A stretch of DNA of 56,228 nt from NCBI GenBank assembly GCA_958430865.1, contig CAUDNR010000557.1, positions 109,775 to 166,002 on the forward strand, written 5' to 3'. The position numbers and the translations under genes were made by a program. Shown here in pieces: positions 1-9,964 of the stretch. The stretch comes from Entrophospora sp. SA101. Lineage: Eukaryota; Glomeromycota; Glomeromycetes; Entrophosporales; Entrophosporaceae. The stretch's first letter is position 1, and the number at the start of each line of letters is the position of its first letter. The notes beneath the pieces were generated by a model, which was not told the origin of the DNA, ran no database searches, and saw nothing but the letters and a program-made list of their open reading frames with translations.

Positions 1-288
1 TATTTAAGCTAGTCTTTTCTTTTAACTGTTGTTAAAAGCCCCAGTCTGGCTCTAAAAAATTTATTATGGTTGAAAGTCGCTTGTTACATGAAAAACGGAG
101 ATTTTTTTTTTGAAGTGGACGACAATAAATTTTTTCGTGTAACGTTTATATTGAATGACACTTGATTTGCAATGTCCCACGACTAATATGTGTAACATCG
201 AGTTGTCCCCCCCACTTATTTACTTACCCTAGGTATTACCAAGTATTTCAGGGTTCAAAATTTAGTCACCACAAATATAATGCAATTA
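1..288. other. Intergenic, no gene seen
   Basis: AT-rich spacer with no supportable coding region. Bases 231-266 recur, inverted and identical over 36 nt, at 6965-7000, so at least part of it is dispersed repeat. Confidence 0.5.
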
Positions 289-346
289 CAGTCAACCCCC
301 TCTAAGTGCACCCCCCTCGGGAATGAATGATAGCGTGCACTTAGAG
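289..346. repeat. Tigger/pogo-type terminal inverted repeat end
   Basis: The end begins CAGTCAACCCCCTCTAAGTG directly after a TA dinucleotide (287-288), as expected for a Tc1/mariner/pogo insertion at TA. A perfect 12-nt inverted pair (300-311 and 335-346, CTCTAAGTGCAC / GTGCACTTAGAG) forms a subterminal hairpin. It lies beyond the 3' end of the Tigger-like transposase relic on the minus strand, so it is probably that element's 3' terminus. The matching 5' terminus was not found. Confidence 0.6.
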
Positions 347-650
347 AAACAAAGCATTTCATTGGTTGCACGTGATACCAATAAGAATAAAAAATTTTTT
401 TAAAATTTATTAACATATTTATTATAATTAATCAATTACAACGTTATGTTATTATCACCAAAAAAAAAAAATTTATATAATTATTGATTAAGATAAGATT
501 CTAAAGTACTTTCTCTCATTGCATTTATTGTTTTTAAACTAATATATCTATCAAGAGAATTAACCAGTTTCATTTGTTGACTAGAATTTTCTTGTTGTAA
601 TAAAAATGTACAGACAATTTCCAAGCTTTTTGAAGCTTCACTAGTACTTA

Positions 651-1717
651 TCAATACTTGCTTGACACTATCATCTTCTTCATCTTCAAATCATTGGTAT
701 CTATTTCTGGTTGCTGTTTATACATTTCCACAAGAGCCTCAATAATATTATTATCATCAGGGACTTCATATACAGAATTTTCTTCTGGATTATTCAAATA
801 TTCTTGAATAGGTATTGCATCATTTAGATTGAGAGCAGCAACTGCCTGAGAAACTTGGTTTGTTGTTGGATCATTAATATCATCAGAGAAATTGGACAAA
901 TTAACATTAATTCGGTCTGGAAGAATTTTAGTATGATGCCAGCAATTATAAATGGTTTGTGATGATACTTCCTTCCAACTTTTAATAATAAATTTTATTG
1001 CCTGTAATACATCCATTTTTAAAATTTTTATATCATTTCCTGCTTCAACTTGATTTAGAATCCAGTTAATATGTAAATGGCAATAGTGTCTTTTAAAAGA
1101 CATAATGATACCAGCATCCATTGACTGGATTTTTGAAGTAGTGTTTGGGGGGAGAAAATGGACATCAACATTTGAAAGAACCAAACCATCTATTTTGTGA
1201 CTTGGACAATTATCAAGAAGCAATAATACATGCTGGTTGCCATATTTTGAAGCAATCTCTCTGTTGAATCCTTGGAGCCAACAGTGGATAACATCCAAGC
1301 CTTTGTATTGTGACAATATGTCATTGATAAGTTACTAAGGTCAACATTAATAAAGCATTGTGGTTTTTTAAATTTTCCAATTATTAATGGATCCAATTTA
1401 TGTGATCCATCTGAATTAGCACATAAGGCAATTGAAAGTCTTTCTTTATTCTTTTTACATCCAGAAAGTCTTTGTGTGGCTAATGTTCTATCTGGTTCTA
1501 ATCTATAAAAAAGACCTGTTTCATCCATGTTGTATATTCTTTCAGGTGGATAACTACTACACATATTTTTCAATAATGGTAAGGCTTCAGTAATTGCATT
1601 TATATCAGCTGATGATGCCTCTCCTTGAAGCTTTTGTACTTGAATCCCATTCCGTTTTTTAAATCTACAGTCAGTGCTCGATATAGTGAAGCTTTGGCTA
1701 GTACAAATTTGGAACTA
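651..1717 (-). pseudogene. Tigger/pogo (DDE_1, CENP-B-like) transposase, frameshifted and 5'-truncated
   Basis: Read on the minus strand, an open frame from about 1715 carries the end of a CENP-B/Tc5-type DNA-binding region (KRNGIQVQKLQGEASSAD) and then the first catalytic Asp in IYNMDETGLFYRLEPDRT (about 1530-1490). The frame changes near 1280, inside the conserved KAWM...CWLQGFN block. The second frame carries the second Asp (LLLLDNCPSHK) and the third Asp with its signature (PPNTTSKIQSMDAGII), ending at 651. All three DDD residues are present but split over two frames, so the enzyme is dead unless the break is a sequencing error. The N-terminal psq-type HTH is missing: the frame runs into the Tc1 element at 1718. 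The family is recognised from these motifs; the inactivity is inferred. Confidence 0.85.
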
Positions 1718-2667
1718 CACTAACCGGACAAAAGTTTGTGAACGATGTTTTTTGTTAAATACGCAAAATACTACATAATAACAACACATAAAATTTTAAT
1801 ATTATACGGCCTAGGTTCTTGTTCGTTTTCGTATAAAATTTGATGTTTTTTGTATTTCTAGTACTTTATTAATTAAAAAAAACCGAAAGTTGATTAAATT
1901 TTAAAATGTTTACAGTATTTTCATGATTTTTCAAAAATTTTTATAATAAAAATATTTAAAATTATATCATATAAAAGTTATGGTTTTGGAGAATGAACTG
2001 TATGATTTTAAATACTTTAACGCATCTAGATTTTATTTCTTTTGTTATTTTTTTTTCTAGATCTAAATCGTGATCTGCAAAAAAATTTTATTAAAATCAT
2101 AAAAATGCCAAAATATGTAGAACTGACTGAACTTGACTGTGGAAAAGTTTTGGGTCTTCATCTATCTGGAAATATGTTAAAAATTGGATGGTAAAGAAAA
2201 AAATAAATATTTTGGCTGATTGGCCCTCTCAATCACCAGATCTTAATCTAATTGAACATCTCTGGGGTGAACTTGAGAGGAGGCTAAAAAAACGTGCAGT
2301 GCATCCAAAAAATAAATCGGAATTGGAAGTTGCGGTGAAAGAAGAATGGTTAAAAATACCTTACGAAACTTTAGAAAAACTCATTGAAAGCATGCCAAGA
2401 AGAATTGAGTCATGTATTTCTAATGATGGGTGGCCCACTAGATATTAGTCAATTTTTTTCAATTTTAACTTTTTGAAGATCTTTTCAAAAAAAAAGTATT
2501 TCGTTTTTTTTTTATTAATAAAGTACTAGAAATACAAAATATCAAATTTTATACAAAAACGAACAAGAACCTAGGCTGTATAATATTAAAATTTTATGTG
2601 TTGTTATTATGTAGTATTTTGCGTAATTAACAAAAAACATCGTTCACAAACTTTTGTCTGGGTAGTG
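1718..2667. mobile_element. Tc1/mariner element, 950 bp, long TIRs, internally deleted
   Basis: Both ends start CACTA(A/C)CC(G/A)GACAAAAG and are flanked by TA (1716-1717 and 2668-2669), the canonical Tc1/mariner target duplication. The inverted repeats run about 165 nt, roughly 1718-1885 against 2500-2667, with few mismatches. Between them only short N- and C-terminal transposase pieces survive. The element is therefore non-autonomous but retains complete ends. It sits exactly between the Tigger relic (left) and an unrelated broken gene (right). Confidence 0.88.
2105..2448 (+). pseudogene. Tc1-type transposase remnant: N-terminus joined to C-terminus
   Basis: The ATG at 2105 opens a 29-residue piece beginning MPKYVELTELDCGKVLGLHL, typical of the first helix of a Tc1 HTH, and stops at TAA (2192-2194). 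In another frame from about 2188 the C-terminal part follows with the signature WPSQSPDLNLIEHLWGEL. That part contains the third acidic catalytic residue (E of NLIEHLW) and ends at 2448. The central part, with the rest of the DNA-binding domain and the first two catalytic Asp, is missing. The break is an internal deletion plus a frame change. No function as a transposase is possible. Confidence 0.85.
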
Positions 2668-2669
2668 TA

Positions 2670-3302
2670 TTTCCATATCCACTTCAATGGTTGAACAATC
2701 TCTGAGAAATTGTGAGAAAACTTCACGGTATAAAACAACAGGTTGTCCAATATAATCTAAATCTGGTGGGCGATGACATTGTATATTGGCATTCCTTTGA
2801 TGTTTTGGGAATACTCTATGTACAGCAGCAACAGAAGGAGAATCGACCAAATGAATGTGTTCAAAAGTAAATAATCATTTCTTCCTCATTGTGACAACAT
2901 CTCCAACCAACTCACGCTTGACTCCAGTAGTAACTGCAATAGAATGATAGAGTAACAAAAATAACCAATGAAGTTTTGTTTGCATTTTTATAAATGTAAA
3001 ATATTTGACATAAAATTTGACCTTACCTGTCTCTTCAATTGATCCTTCATATATAAAAGATGGACAAATTAATTCAGGATAAATGTGCAGAATGTTTATT
3101 TAAAACAAAATAATGGTAAATAAATAAACGAAATGGAATGAAATGGAAAATAATTTTTTGTATATTGGTGATTTGCCTATGAATTAGTGAAATGTATAAC
3201 CCAACATTTACATTCGAGATCTTTACCTTCAATGCCTTTAAATCTTCTTCTTAGTTGCTTCACCTCCAGCTCCAACTCCTCTGCCTTCTTCTTCCAACTC
3301 TA
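2670..3302 (-). pseudogene. Broken spliced gene of unrecognised family
   Basis: Three exon-like pieces join in phase on the minus strand: about 3302-3227 (coiled-coil-like, KKKAEELELEVKQLRRRF), 3044-3027 (GSIEET), and 2933-2670 (VTTGVKRELVGDVVTMRKK, then LFTFEHIHLVDSPSVAAVH and onward). GT/AG signals are present, including gtaagg at 3026 and a tattgcag acceptor before 2933. A TGA interrupts the third piece after TMRKK, and the 3' end is cut by the Tc1 element at 2668. The long conserved-looking frame suggests a once-real protein. I do not recognise it; an effector-like (Crinkler-type) protein is only a guess. Confidence 0.4.
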
Positions 3303-3408
3303 AAGAGCATGATTGTTTGTGCAGAAGATAATTATATATAAAAATTATTTTATGTTGAATTAGTGTTTACAATATTGAATACTAAAATAATATTTTATTG
3401 AAATAAAT

Positions 3409-3856
3409 GTTGGCTCGGTCTAAAGACCTCCTATTGCTGCGCCACGTGTACAAATTTCAAAAATAGCGATTTCGTGATTCGTTCAAAAATGCAATAAAAA
3501 TTTTTTAAAAAAAAGGATTTTCACGTGATTTTGGTTAAAAAATTATTTTCCTTACTGCCAAATTTAGATATGATGGTCGAGTATTAGTCTAAATTTAGTA
3601 AAGATGATCAAAAAATAGTCTAAATTTAGCAATGATCTTAGTGGACAAATTCCTTGCAAGCATAGTAAAGTACATGTTTTAAAAAAGAATAGAACTCTAC
3701 AACAAAGGATTTTTTGAGAATATCTCGTTATTACATTAAAAATAAAGACCTATTCTATCAACTAATAATGCTATTTTTTAAAAATGTAGGACAGAAAATG
3801 ACTTCTATACTTTTAAAATTTGCTCAAAATTTAGGAGGTCTTTAGACCAAGCCAAC
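3409..3856. mobile_element. 448-bp inverted-repeat element (MITE-like), copy 1
   Basis: The ends are GTTGGCTCGGTCTAAAGACC on the left and its near-exact reverse complement on the right (one C/T difference). A related 445-bp copy lies inverted at 48520-48964. The two share the interior in order, including the block around ATTGCTAAATTTAGACTA and the region reading AAAATCACGTGA. No coding region and no convincing target duplication are visible. The terminal GGTCTaaAGACC is itself a short hairpin. The class is unknown. Confidence 0.75.
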
Positions 3857-4318
3857 TATACCATATCATTTTTTTTATTTTCATGTTGTTTTTGGTGTTG
3901 TTGTTGTTGCTCAATGTTTTTTTCTTTAATTCTCTGATTATCACCTTCCAAATGGCTTAATTTATTCAACTTTAAACAATTATCTCTATATCTAGATGAA
4001 GTCTTCCCATTATCATCTGAAAAACATTCTTGTAACCTTAAATCTTCATTAGCACTATTACTATTACTACTATTAGTACTTAGCATACGATCTTCTCTTT
4101 TTTTTCTCCTTCTAATCAAATCAATACTAAGATCAGAGTATAATTCACTAATAAAAAAAAAGTTTATTCTTTAGGCATTATTTTTATAAAAAACTAGAGT
4201 GACGACGGGCGGCAGGTGATAACCACCACCACCATCCTTAAAATGCTTACCTCTTCTTTGCACCATACTTATTATCATTGCTTCTTTTTTTATTACTTTG
4301 AATTTGATTGTTTGGCAT
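3856..4318 (-). CDS. Small two-exon hypothetical protein (119 aa), 3' end abutting an insertion
   Basis: Exon 1 is 4318-4251 (ATG, MPNNQIQSNKKRSNDNKYGA), the intron 4250-4148 (gtaagc...ttattag), and exon 2 4147-3856. Phases agree (AG|T = Ser) and the frame is open. The product is very basic and Asn/Ser/Gln-rich, with a charged central segment (SIDLIRRRKKREDRML) and a Gln run near the end. No known domain is recognised. The stop codon TAG (3858-3856) uses the terminal C/G of the adjoining inverted-repeat element, so the C-terminus may have been truncated by that insertion. It may be a nuclear protein judging by composition, but that is inference. Confidence 0.45.
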
Positions 4319-4729
4319 TGTTATATTTTTTTAAAAATAAAAAAAAAAGAAGTTTGTTGTTTGATTGATGCATGCACACTAATTATTTATCCTATTGGTT
4401 TTTTTTTGGTAGGACAGACGCAAATTGTTTTTTTTTTCTTTCTTGAAAAAACAATTTATTTTTGACAGAGTCCAAGGTGACAAAACGTGAGTGTTGTTGT
4501 TTGGTTTGGTTTGGTTTGGTTTCCTAAAGAGTAGGTGTTAATAACTAACAGAGGTACTATTTTTTACTTGTATTGATATAGTGTGAGGTGTCTTTTATTT
4601 TGGTTTATAAATATTTTAATTGGAAATCAAAACGTGGAGCAGATCTTGCTGGGTAATTACAGGATTTTCATTGATATTAATAATATTTTGCTTTTTGTAA
4701 TTATAATAATAATATTATAAATATTATAA
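4319..4729. other. Intergenic, no gene seen
   Basis: AT-rich spacer with a short GGTTT tandem run at about 4500-4522. No coding region or structured RNA is recognised. Confidence 0.5.
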
Positions 4730-5170
4730 TTACAAGATGTCAAGGCAGCATTGACTGTTGAAAAAGAAACAATTCAAATATGCGATGTTGATTACAGGAA
4801 AATAATAGGCGTGAAGCACATGCACTACCTTGAACACTTTACAGTCATTCTCTCACGTTCCTCATGTACATAAGGCTAATCTGACTTGTGCCTGATGATA
4901 CAATGATGCACTGAATTCCAGGGAGGGGGAAAGATGTCCTGAAGTTTACTGAGATTGCATCAATTGTCAATGACACTTTCAATCTTCCCAGACCAGAGAT
5001 GGCTGCTGGCATGCTGGCCAAAAAGGATGGCACTATGACCAAGTTGCAACTCTGCTGATGAATATTAAGAGAATCTGCAGCTTGTTTCAATCACAGTATG
5101 CAATTCAGAGCAGGGTTTGTAGCCCTGAAATTGCATTTGGACTCTGATGTTAAGAGGAAAGTTGTAAAAT
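4730..5170 (+). repeat. Dispersed repeat family C, copy 1 (coding relic)
   Basis: The plus strand reads ETIQICDVDYRKIIGVKHMH and then, after a frame change, HVPHVHKANLTC. Similar words occur on the minus strand at 30648-30770 (ETIQYATLDYRKFTNVEVHY) and 45515-45650 (ETIQYVTLDYWRLKVHYHYL, then LPYVHKDNLTC). The three loci are diverged copies of one element with an old ORF, all broken. The family is not recognised. Confidence 0.5.
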
Positions 5171-5469
5171 AGTGTTCGTTTTGTATAATCACTTTCCTAA
5201 ATGCTCTACTAACTAACCAACTTAATAATTTTGGGTAAGAAATTGGATGAGGTTTTTGCCCAACCAGTCCTTTGTCTTGTAAATTAAAATTATCACATGA
5301 TTATATACATCTTTGTCAACAATATGGCCAACAAGAAAAAAGTTATAAAATGGTTTGGATTTTGTTTGGTATGTTATGTTATAAATTAATCATTTTCCCA
5401 AATTTTCTGCTTCTCTTTAATTTTTGTTTGACCAACTGAACTTGTTATTTTAATAAATGGGGGTAGGGT

Positions 5470-5767
5470 CAGTGTATAAAATTTGCCGAACAATTTTTGT
5501 GCATGTTGTACAAAATTTTTTGAGGAATTGTGCAAAAGTTGTTTAAAAATTGTGCATGTATGGACAAAAAATTGTAAGTAGTTTAGTTTTTTTGATTTTT
5601 TTTGTGCATTATACATAGAAAATGTAATAATGCAAAAATTTTTCATTGAATTTGTGCACTATATTTAAAATTTTTGTTGAGAGTCTGCACAAAAATATTT
5701 ATTTCATTATGCACAGTTTAAGGGGGTTGTGCACTGTGCACACTGTGCACATGAATTTTATACACTG
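5470..5767. mobile_element. hAT-like MITE, 298 bp, 8-bp target duplication
   Basis: Termini are CAGTGTATAAAATT and its exact reverse complement. The flanks are a perfect 8-bp direct repeat GGTAGGGT (5462-5469 and 5768-5775). The interior is packed with variants of AATTGTGCA and ends in a GTGCAC-rich block. An 8-bp duplication with a CAGTG start fits the hAT superfamily. No coding capacity; apparent open frames across it are by chance. Confidence 0.85.
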
Positions 5768-5925
5768 GGTAGGGTTGTTGGTGAGTAGGCATGCCACTGA
5801 CAAGACAGGGGACGCCTTTGAGGTATGCCAGCCAAACTCATAGAAAGGTATCCTTTATCCAGACTTAGGGCCACATGGATGTTAAGCACAGAAAATGTAC
5901 ACTATCAATGTATATTTGTTTCAAC

Positions 5926-6101
5926 TATACATGCAGCCCAAAGTATTTTGACACTGTCATAAAGGGGGTTACAGATGTAGTAAAGGGGTGTTACACTTAT
6001 GTTTTAATAGTAAATGCCATAATTAATTTCTACTTTCTACCATCAAAATTGGAATAATTTTGACCATCAAAATCACCAAACCAATTTGGGCTGCATGTAT
6101 A
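5926..6101. mobile_element. MITE, 176 bp, 8-bp target duplication
   Basis: Termini are TATACATGCAGCCCAAA and its exact reverse complement (17 of 17). The flanks are a perfect 8-bp direct repeat GTTTCAAC (5918-5925 and 6102-6109). The length of the duplication suggests hAT or a related superfamily, but the TIR differs from the other two short elements nearby. It is non-coding. Confidence 0.82.
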
Positions 6102-6109
6102 GTTTCAAC

Positions 6110-7094
6110 AAATAAACATTTAAATAATTAATTGTTAAATATTAATACTTTTCTTTTCATAAAAATTACAGCAACCCAGGACTCAAAACTCTGAATTCAG
6201 GGAGAATCCAAAACAATAACCTGTGTTGTGACCTCCTGAGTTGCTGAACTTTCAAACCAGTTGCAAGTGCCAACTTTGTACTGGAGGTGCAATAACACAA
6301 TCATCCACACAGGCACCAGCTATCAGCAATAAATGCCAATATGGTGACAGCCAGCCTGGTCTGATAGGGAGATAGGGAATGTTTTGTCCAAAGCCTTTGA
6401 GCATGTTTAAGTCTACTTCACCTGTGGAAAAAATTCCATGGTGCTGAATTGTGTTTAGTTGCACTGTCTTGCATGTTTGCGATAGGAAATTTTAATTAAA
6501 TCTGACACATGCAATCAACATCAGATTTATTATTCATAAGGAACCATGATTGATAATCATGAAGAAAAATTTATTTTGTGAATCCCAGAGATCTGGGTAG
6601 ACATGCATTATTAAAAGTTTTCATTTTCTGCATGACCTTGGTAGTATTTATTACTTGGGTGATGCAATTATTTGTTATGTCAATTACAACATAAAATGTA
6701 TTGGATAATCAGGTATTCATGTACAAGTATTAGTAACAACCAAAAAGCTAAGTCATGTCTATTTTTTATCTATATAAATAGAGTAGAGTAGCAAGCAATA
6801 GGTTAATAATCACCACCACCTTTTTAATATACAAAAAAAAATAACTACAAATATTATTTAATTCTAAGCAAATTTTTATTATTTTTATATGGGGTCAGTT
6901 CTATATATCACTCAAGATAGAAAATGGGATATTATAAAACTGTTAATTATAACCACATTACAAATGACTAAATTTTGAACCCTGAAATACTTGGTAATAC
7001 CAATATTCACTTTGTCTGGTTTTGTTGCAGTATGCCCCATATTTCTATATATTTATTTGATAATTTACTTTTTGGAGAGTAAAAATTGCAGGCT
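6110..7094. other. Intergenic, no gene seen
   Basis: Nothing coding is supported. Bases 6965-7000 are the inverted copy of the 36-nt repeat at 231-266. Confidence 0.5.
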
Positions 7095-7102
7095 ATGGCG
7101 CG

Positions 7103-7242
7103 CAGTGTCTGAAATTGAGTGCGGGGGTTTGTGTTACATATTGAATTTAGCCAATCAACGTTAAATTTTCTACCAGAAGGACAAATTTGATTGGCTAAAT
7201 TCAATATGTAACACAAACCCCCGCACTCAATTTCAGACACTG
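7103..7242. mobile_element. hAT-like MITE, 140 bp, 56-nt perfect TIRs, 8-bp target duplication
   Basis: The element is almost entirely two inverted arms of 56 nt that match perfectly. They start CAGTGTCTGAAATTGAGTGC and end in AATCAA, around a 28-nt loop. The flanks are a perfect 8-bp direct repeat ATGGCGCG (7095-7102 and 7243-7250). Perfect arms and an undecayed duplication point to a recent insertion. A transcript would fold into a long hairpin. Confidence 0.93.
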
Positions 7243-7250
7243 ATGGCGCG

Positions 7251-7842
7251 TCTTTAAATGAGCTGCACCATAATAATGATTGCACATCGTTTGACTAATA
7301 AGATTCATTGACAAAGTTTAAAGGAATAAATGAAACAATAATAAGAGCACATACTTTTGTAATGTAATTAGTTCATGAAAAAAAAAAGAGATATCATTCT
7401 CGTTTTTAAATACAATTGCAGTATAATTAACCCCTCTAGTTTATGGGCACAGTGAGCCTTTTTATTTTTATTATAATAAAAATGAATTTTATTATTATGT
7501 ATTGAGCAAAGACTGCTACAATTGACCATTTTTAAAAACACTATTCAAACATGGGATGACATCTCACCTTTTTATGGACTAGTACTAATACTAATTACAT
7601 TTCAAAAAGATTTTAAATTTACATTATTTTGATTTAGAGTTTTTTTTTTGAAACCGGTTTTACCAAACGAAATTTTTTTTAATATAGTTACACGACATAA
7701 GATCGATGAATGTAATTCTTTGATCATTCAATTGGTTCGATTTATTCTGCAAAGATTACTTGCTGCCAAAATTATAGGCATAATATTAATAATTACCTAT
7801 TTAAATTCCTTTTTAATTCTTACATTTTACTTTATTAAAAAA
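7251..7842. other. Upstream region of UAP1
   Basis: AT-rich leader of the UDP-GlcNAc pyrophosphorylase gene. An open frame continues upstream of the chosen ATG from about 7648, but it lacks an ATG there and encodes a hydrophobic stretch not expected in this cytosolic enzyme. Confidence 0.5.
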
Positions 7843-9509
7843 ATGTCTTTACCTTCTGAAGTTGAAATTAAATCACTTAAAGAAAAATATACTGCTGCAG
7901 GACAAGTTCATCTTTTTACTTTTTATGATGAACTTGAACCTGATCAAAAAATTTCATTATACAATCAACTTTCTAAACTTGATGTCGACCGTGTGAACAA
8001 AATTTTTAAAAAGTCAATTTCCGTTTCAGAAAATACTTTGGAACAACAAAATTTGGAACCTTTACCTGATAATGTATTTGATTCGACTATAGATTCTGAC
8101 GAGGTTAAAGTGAAGGAATGGAGGGAAGTGGGGTTAAAAAATATAGCTCAAAATCGAGTTGCAGTGATTTTAATGGCTGGTGGTCAAGGAACTAGGCTAG
8201 GGTCTACAGCACCAAAAGGATGTTACGATATTCACTTACCTTCAAGCAAATCATTATTTCAACTTCAAGCAGAACGTATTTTAAGATTGCAAAAACTTGC
8301 ACAAGAAACAGTAAATGTTCCTGAATCAGTATTTATTCCATGGTATGTGATGACAAGTGGCCCAACAAGATTATCAACAGAAGCTTTTTTTAAAGATCAT
8401 AATTACTTTGGATTGAAAAAAGAAAATGTAATCTTTTTTGAACAAGGTAATGATAATTTATTATTATAAAATTAATTTTTATATATATATCTATTTTAAA
8501 TTATAATATTTATTTATTTATTAATTTAGGAACTCTTCCTGCATTTACTAATGACGGTAAAATATTTTTGGAAACCAAATCCAAAGTAAGTATTTATATT
8601 ATATATAATGTTTTTAATAATTAATAATAATTTATATATTACGTGGAAATTTTAATAATTAACTTTATTCCAATTAATTAATCAATCAATCAGATTGCTA
8701 TTGCACCTGATGGTAATGGTGGTATATATGCTGCTTTAAGAAATGAAAAGGTTCTTGATTCATTAAAATCCCGTAATATTAAATACGCACATGCATATTG
8801 TGTTGATAATTGTCTAGTCCGTGTTGCTGATCCAGTATTCATTGGTTATTGCATTTCAAATAATGCTGATTGCGGAGCAAAATGTGTTCGTAAATCTTCA
8901 CCAGAAGAACCTGTTGGTGTTATTGCACTTCGTAATAAAAAATTCAATGTGATAGAATATAGTGAAATTGATTCAGCAGTTGCCGCCAAAACCAAACCAG
9001 ATGGAAAACTTTTATATGGTGCAGCTAATATAGCAAATCATTTTTACACAGTGGATTTTCTTGATAAAGTAGAATCTTTTGAGGATGGGCTTGAATATCA
9101 TATAGCTAAAAAGAAAATTAAGCATGTTGATCTTAAGACTGGGGATACCGTGTCACCATCCAAACCAAATGGAATGAAACTTGAGTTGTTTGTTTTTGAT
9201 GTTTTTCCTTTTACAGAACGTATGGCTGTTTTAGAGGTTGACAGAAAAGAAGAATTCTCGCCTCTTAAAAATGCACCAGGTACTGGCGCTGATGATCCAG
9301 ATACTAGTAGAAGAGACATTATCAATCAACACGTGAGATTTGTTGAAAATGCTGGTGGCAAAGTAATCAAAGGTGACGCAGATTCGTCATTTACTTTTGA
9401 AATTTCGCCATTAGTTTCTTATGCTGGTGAAGGTTTAGACTCATTAAAAGGAAAAACAATCAAGACACCAGTTACTATTGAAAAACCAGAAGATTTGAAT
9501 AAATTTTAA
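7843..9509 (+). CDS. UAP1: UDP-N-acetylglucosamine pyrophosphorylase
   Basis: The enzyme makes UDP-GlcNAc from UTP and GlcNAc-1-phosphate in the cytosol. UDP-GlcNAc feeds chitin, N-glycan and GPI synthesis. There are three exons: 7843-8446, 8530-8585 and 8694-9509, with GT/AG introns (gtaatg...tttag; gtaagt...tcag) and matching phases, giving 491 aa, the usual family length. The nucleotide-binding signature ILMAGGQGTRLGSTAPKGCY lies near residue 110, followed by the UTP/GlcNAc-binding blocks PDGNGGIYAAL and YAHAYCVDNCLVRVADPVF. The later conserved words KPNGMKLELFVFDVFPF and PLVSYAGEGL are intact. The start is the first in-frame ATG giving the normal N-terminus. It is a single housekeeping gene with no operon context. 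Confidence 0.95.
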
Positions 9510-9964
9510 TATAATTTTAGAAGTAATTTAAATATTATTTTTTTTTTTTACACTAGTTTTTTAAATTATTAAATTAAATAAATGTTAAATTAAGTAAATT
9601 TTATAATTATTAAAGTTAATTATTAACCTCTTTTTTAAGAATACCATATTATTCATTTTTCAACGCATTAATAATGAATGATTTTTTATAAATAGTTATA
9701 ATCTTTTTGTTTTTTTAAATCTTTCTCTAAAATTTTAATTTCTCTGAAATGTATGGGCAAGCACATCTACATTTCTAAAGAATACTTGATCAATTGATAT
9801 TGGGTTGATTAGAATTTCTTTTCTTTTTCAACACATTTATAGAATCTCTAAATTTAATAGGTTATAAATTTCAAAGAAAACCTAAAAGACAAGTGCACAA
9901 CACCCTTTGTCTATATTAATTAATATGGAAATAATTATAAAAAATTTCTTGTAAATTTTATTTT
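9510..9964. other. Intergenic, no gene seen
   Basis: AT-rich 3' flank of UAP1, with nothing recognised. Confidence 0.5.

Noticed and set aside
5386..5843. Open frames on both strands across 5.4-5.8 kb
   Set aside because: They run through the 298-bp MITE and its flanks, with no protein-like composition.
7007..7285. 92-codon minus-strand frame
   Set aside because: It reads through the 140-bp MITE hairpin; open by chance.
7648..7842. N-terminal hydrophobic extension of UAP1
   Set aside because: The upstream frame lacks an ATG at its start and the enzyme family begins at about the ATG at 7843.
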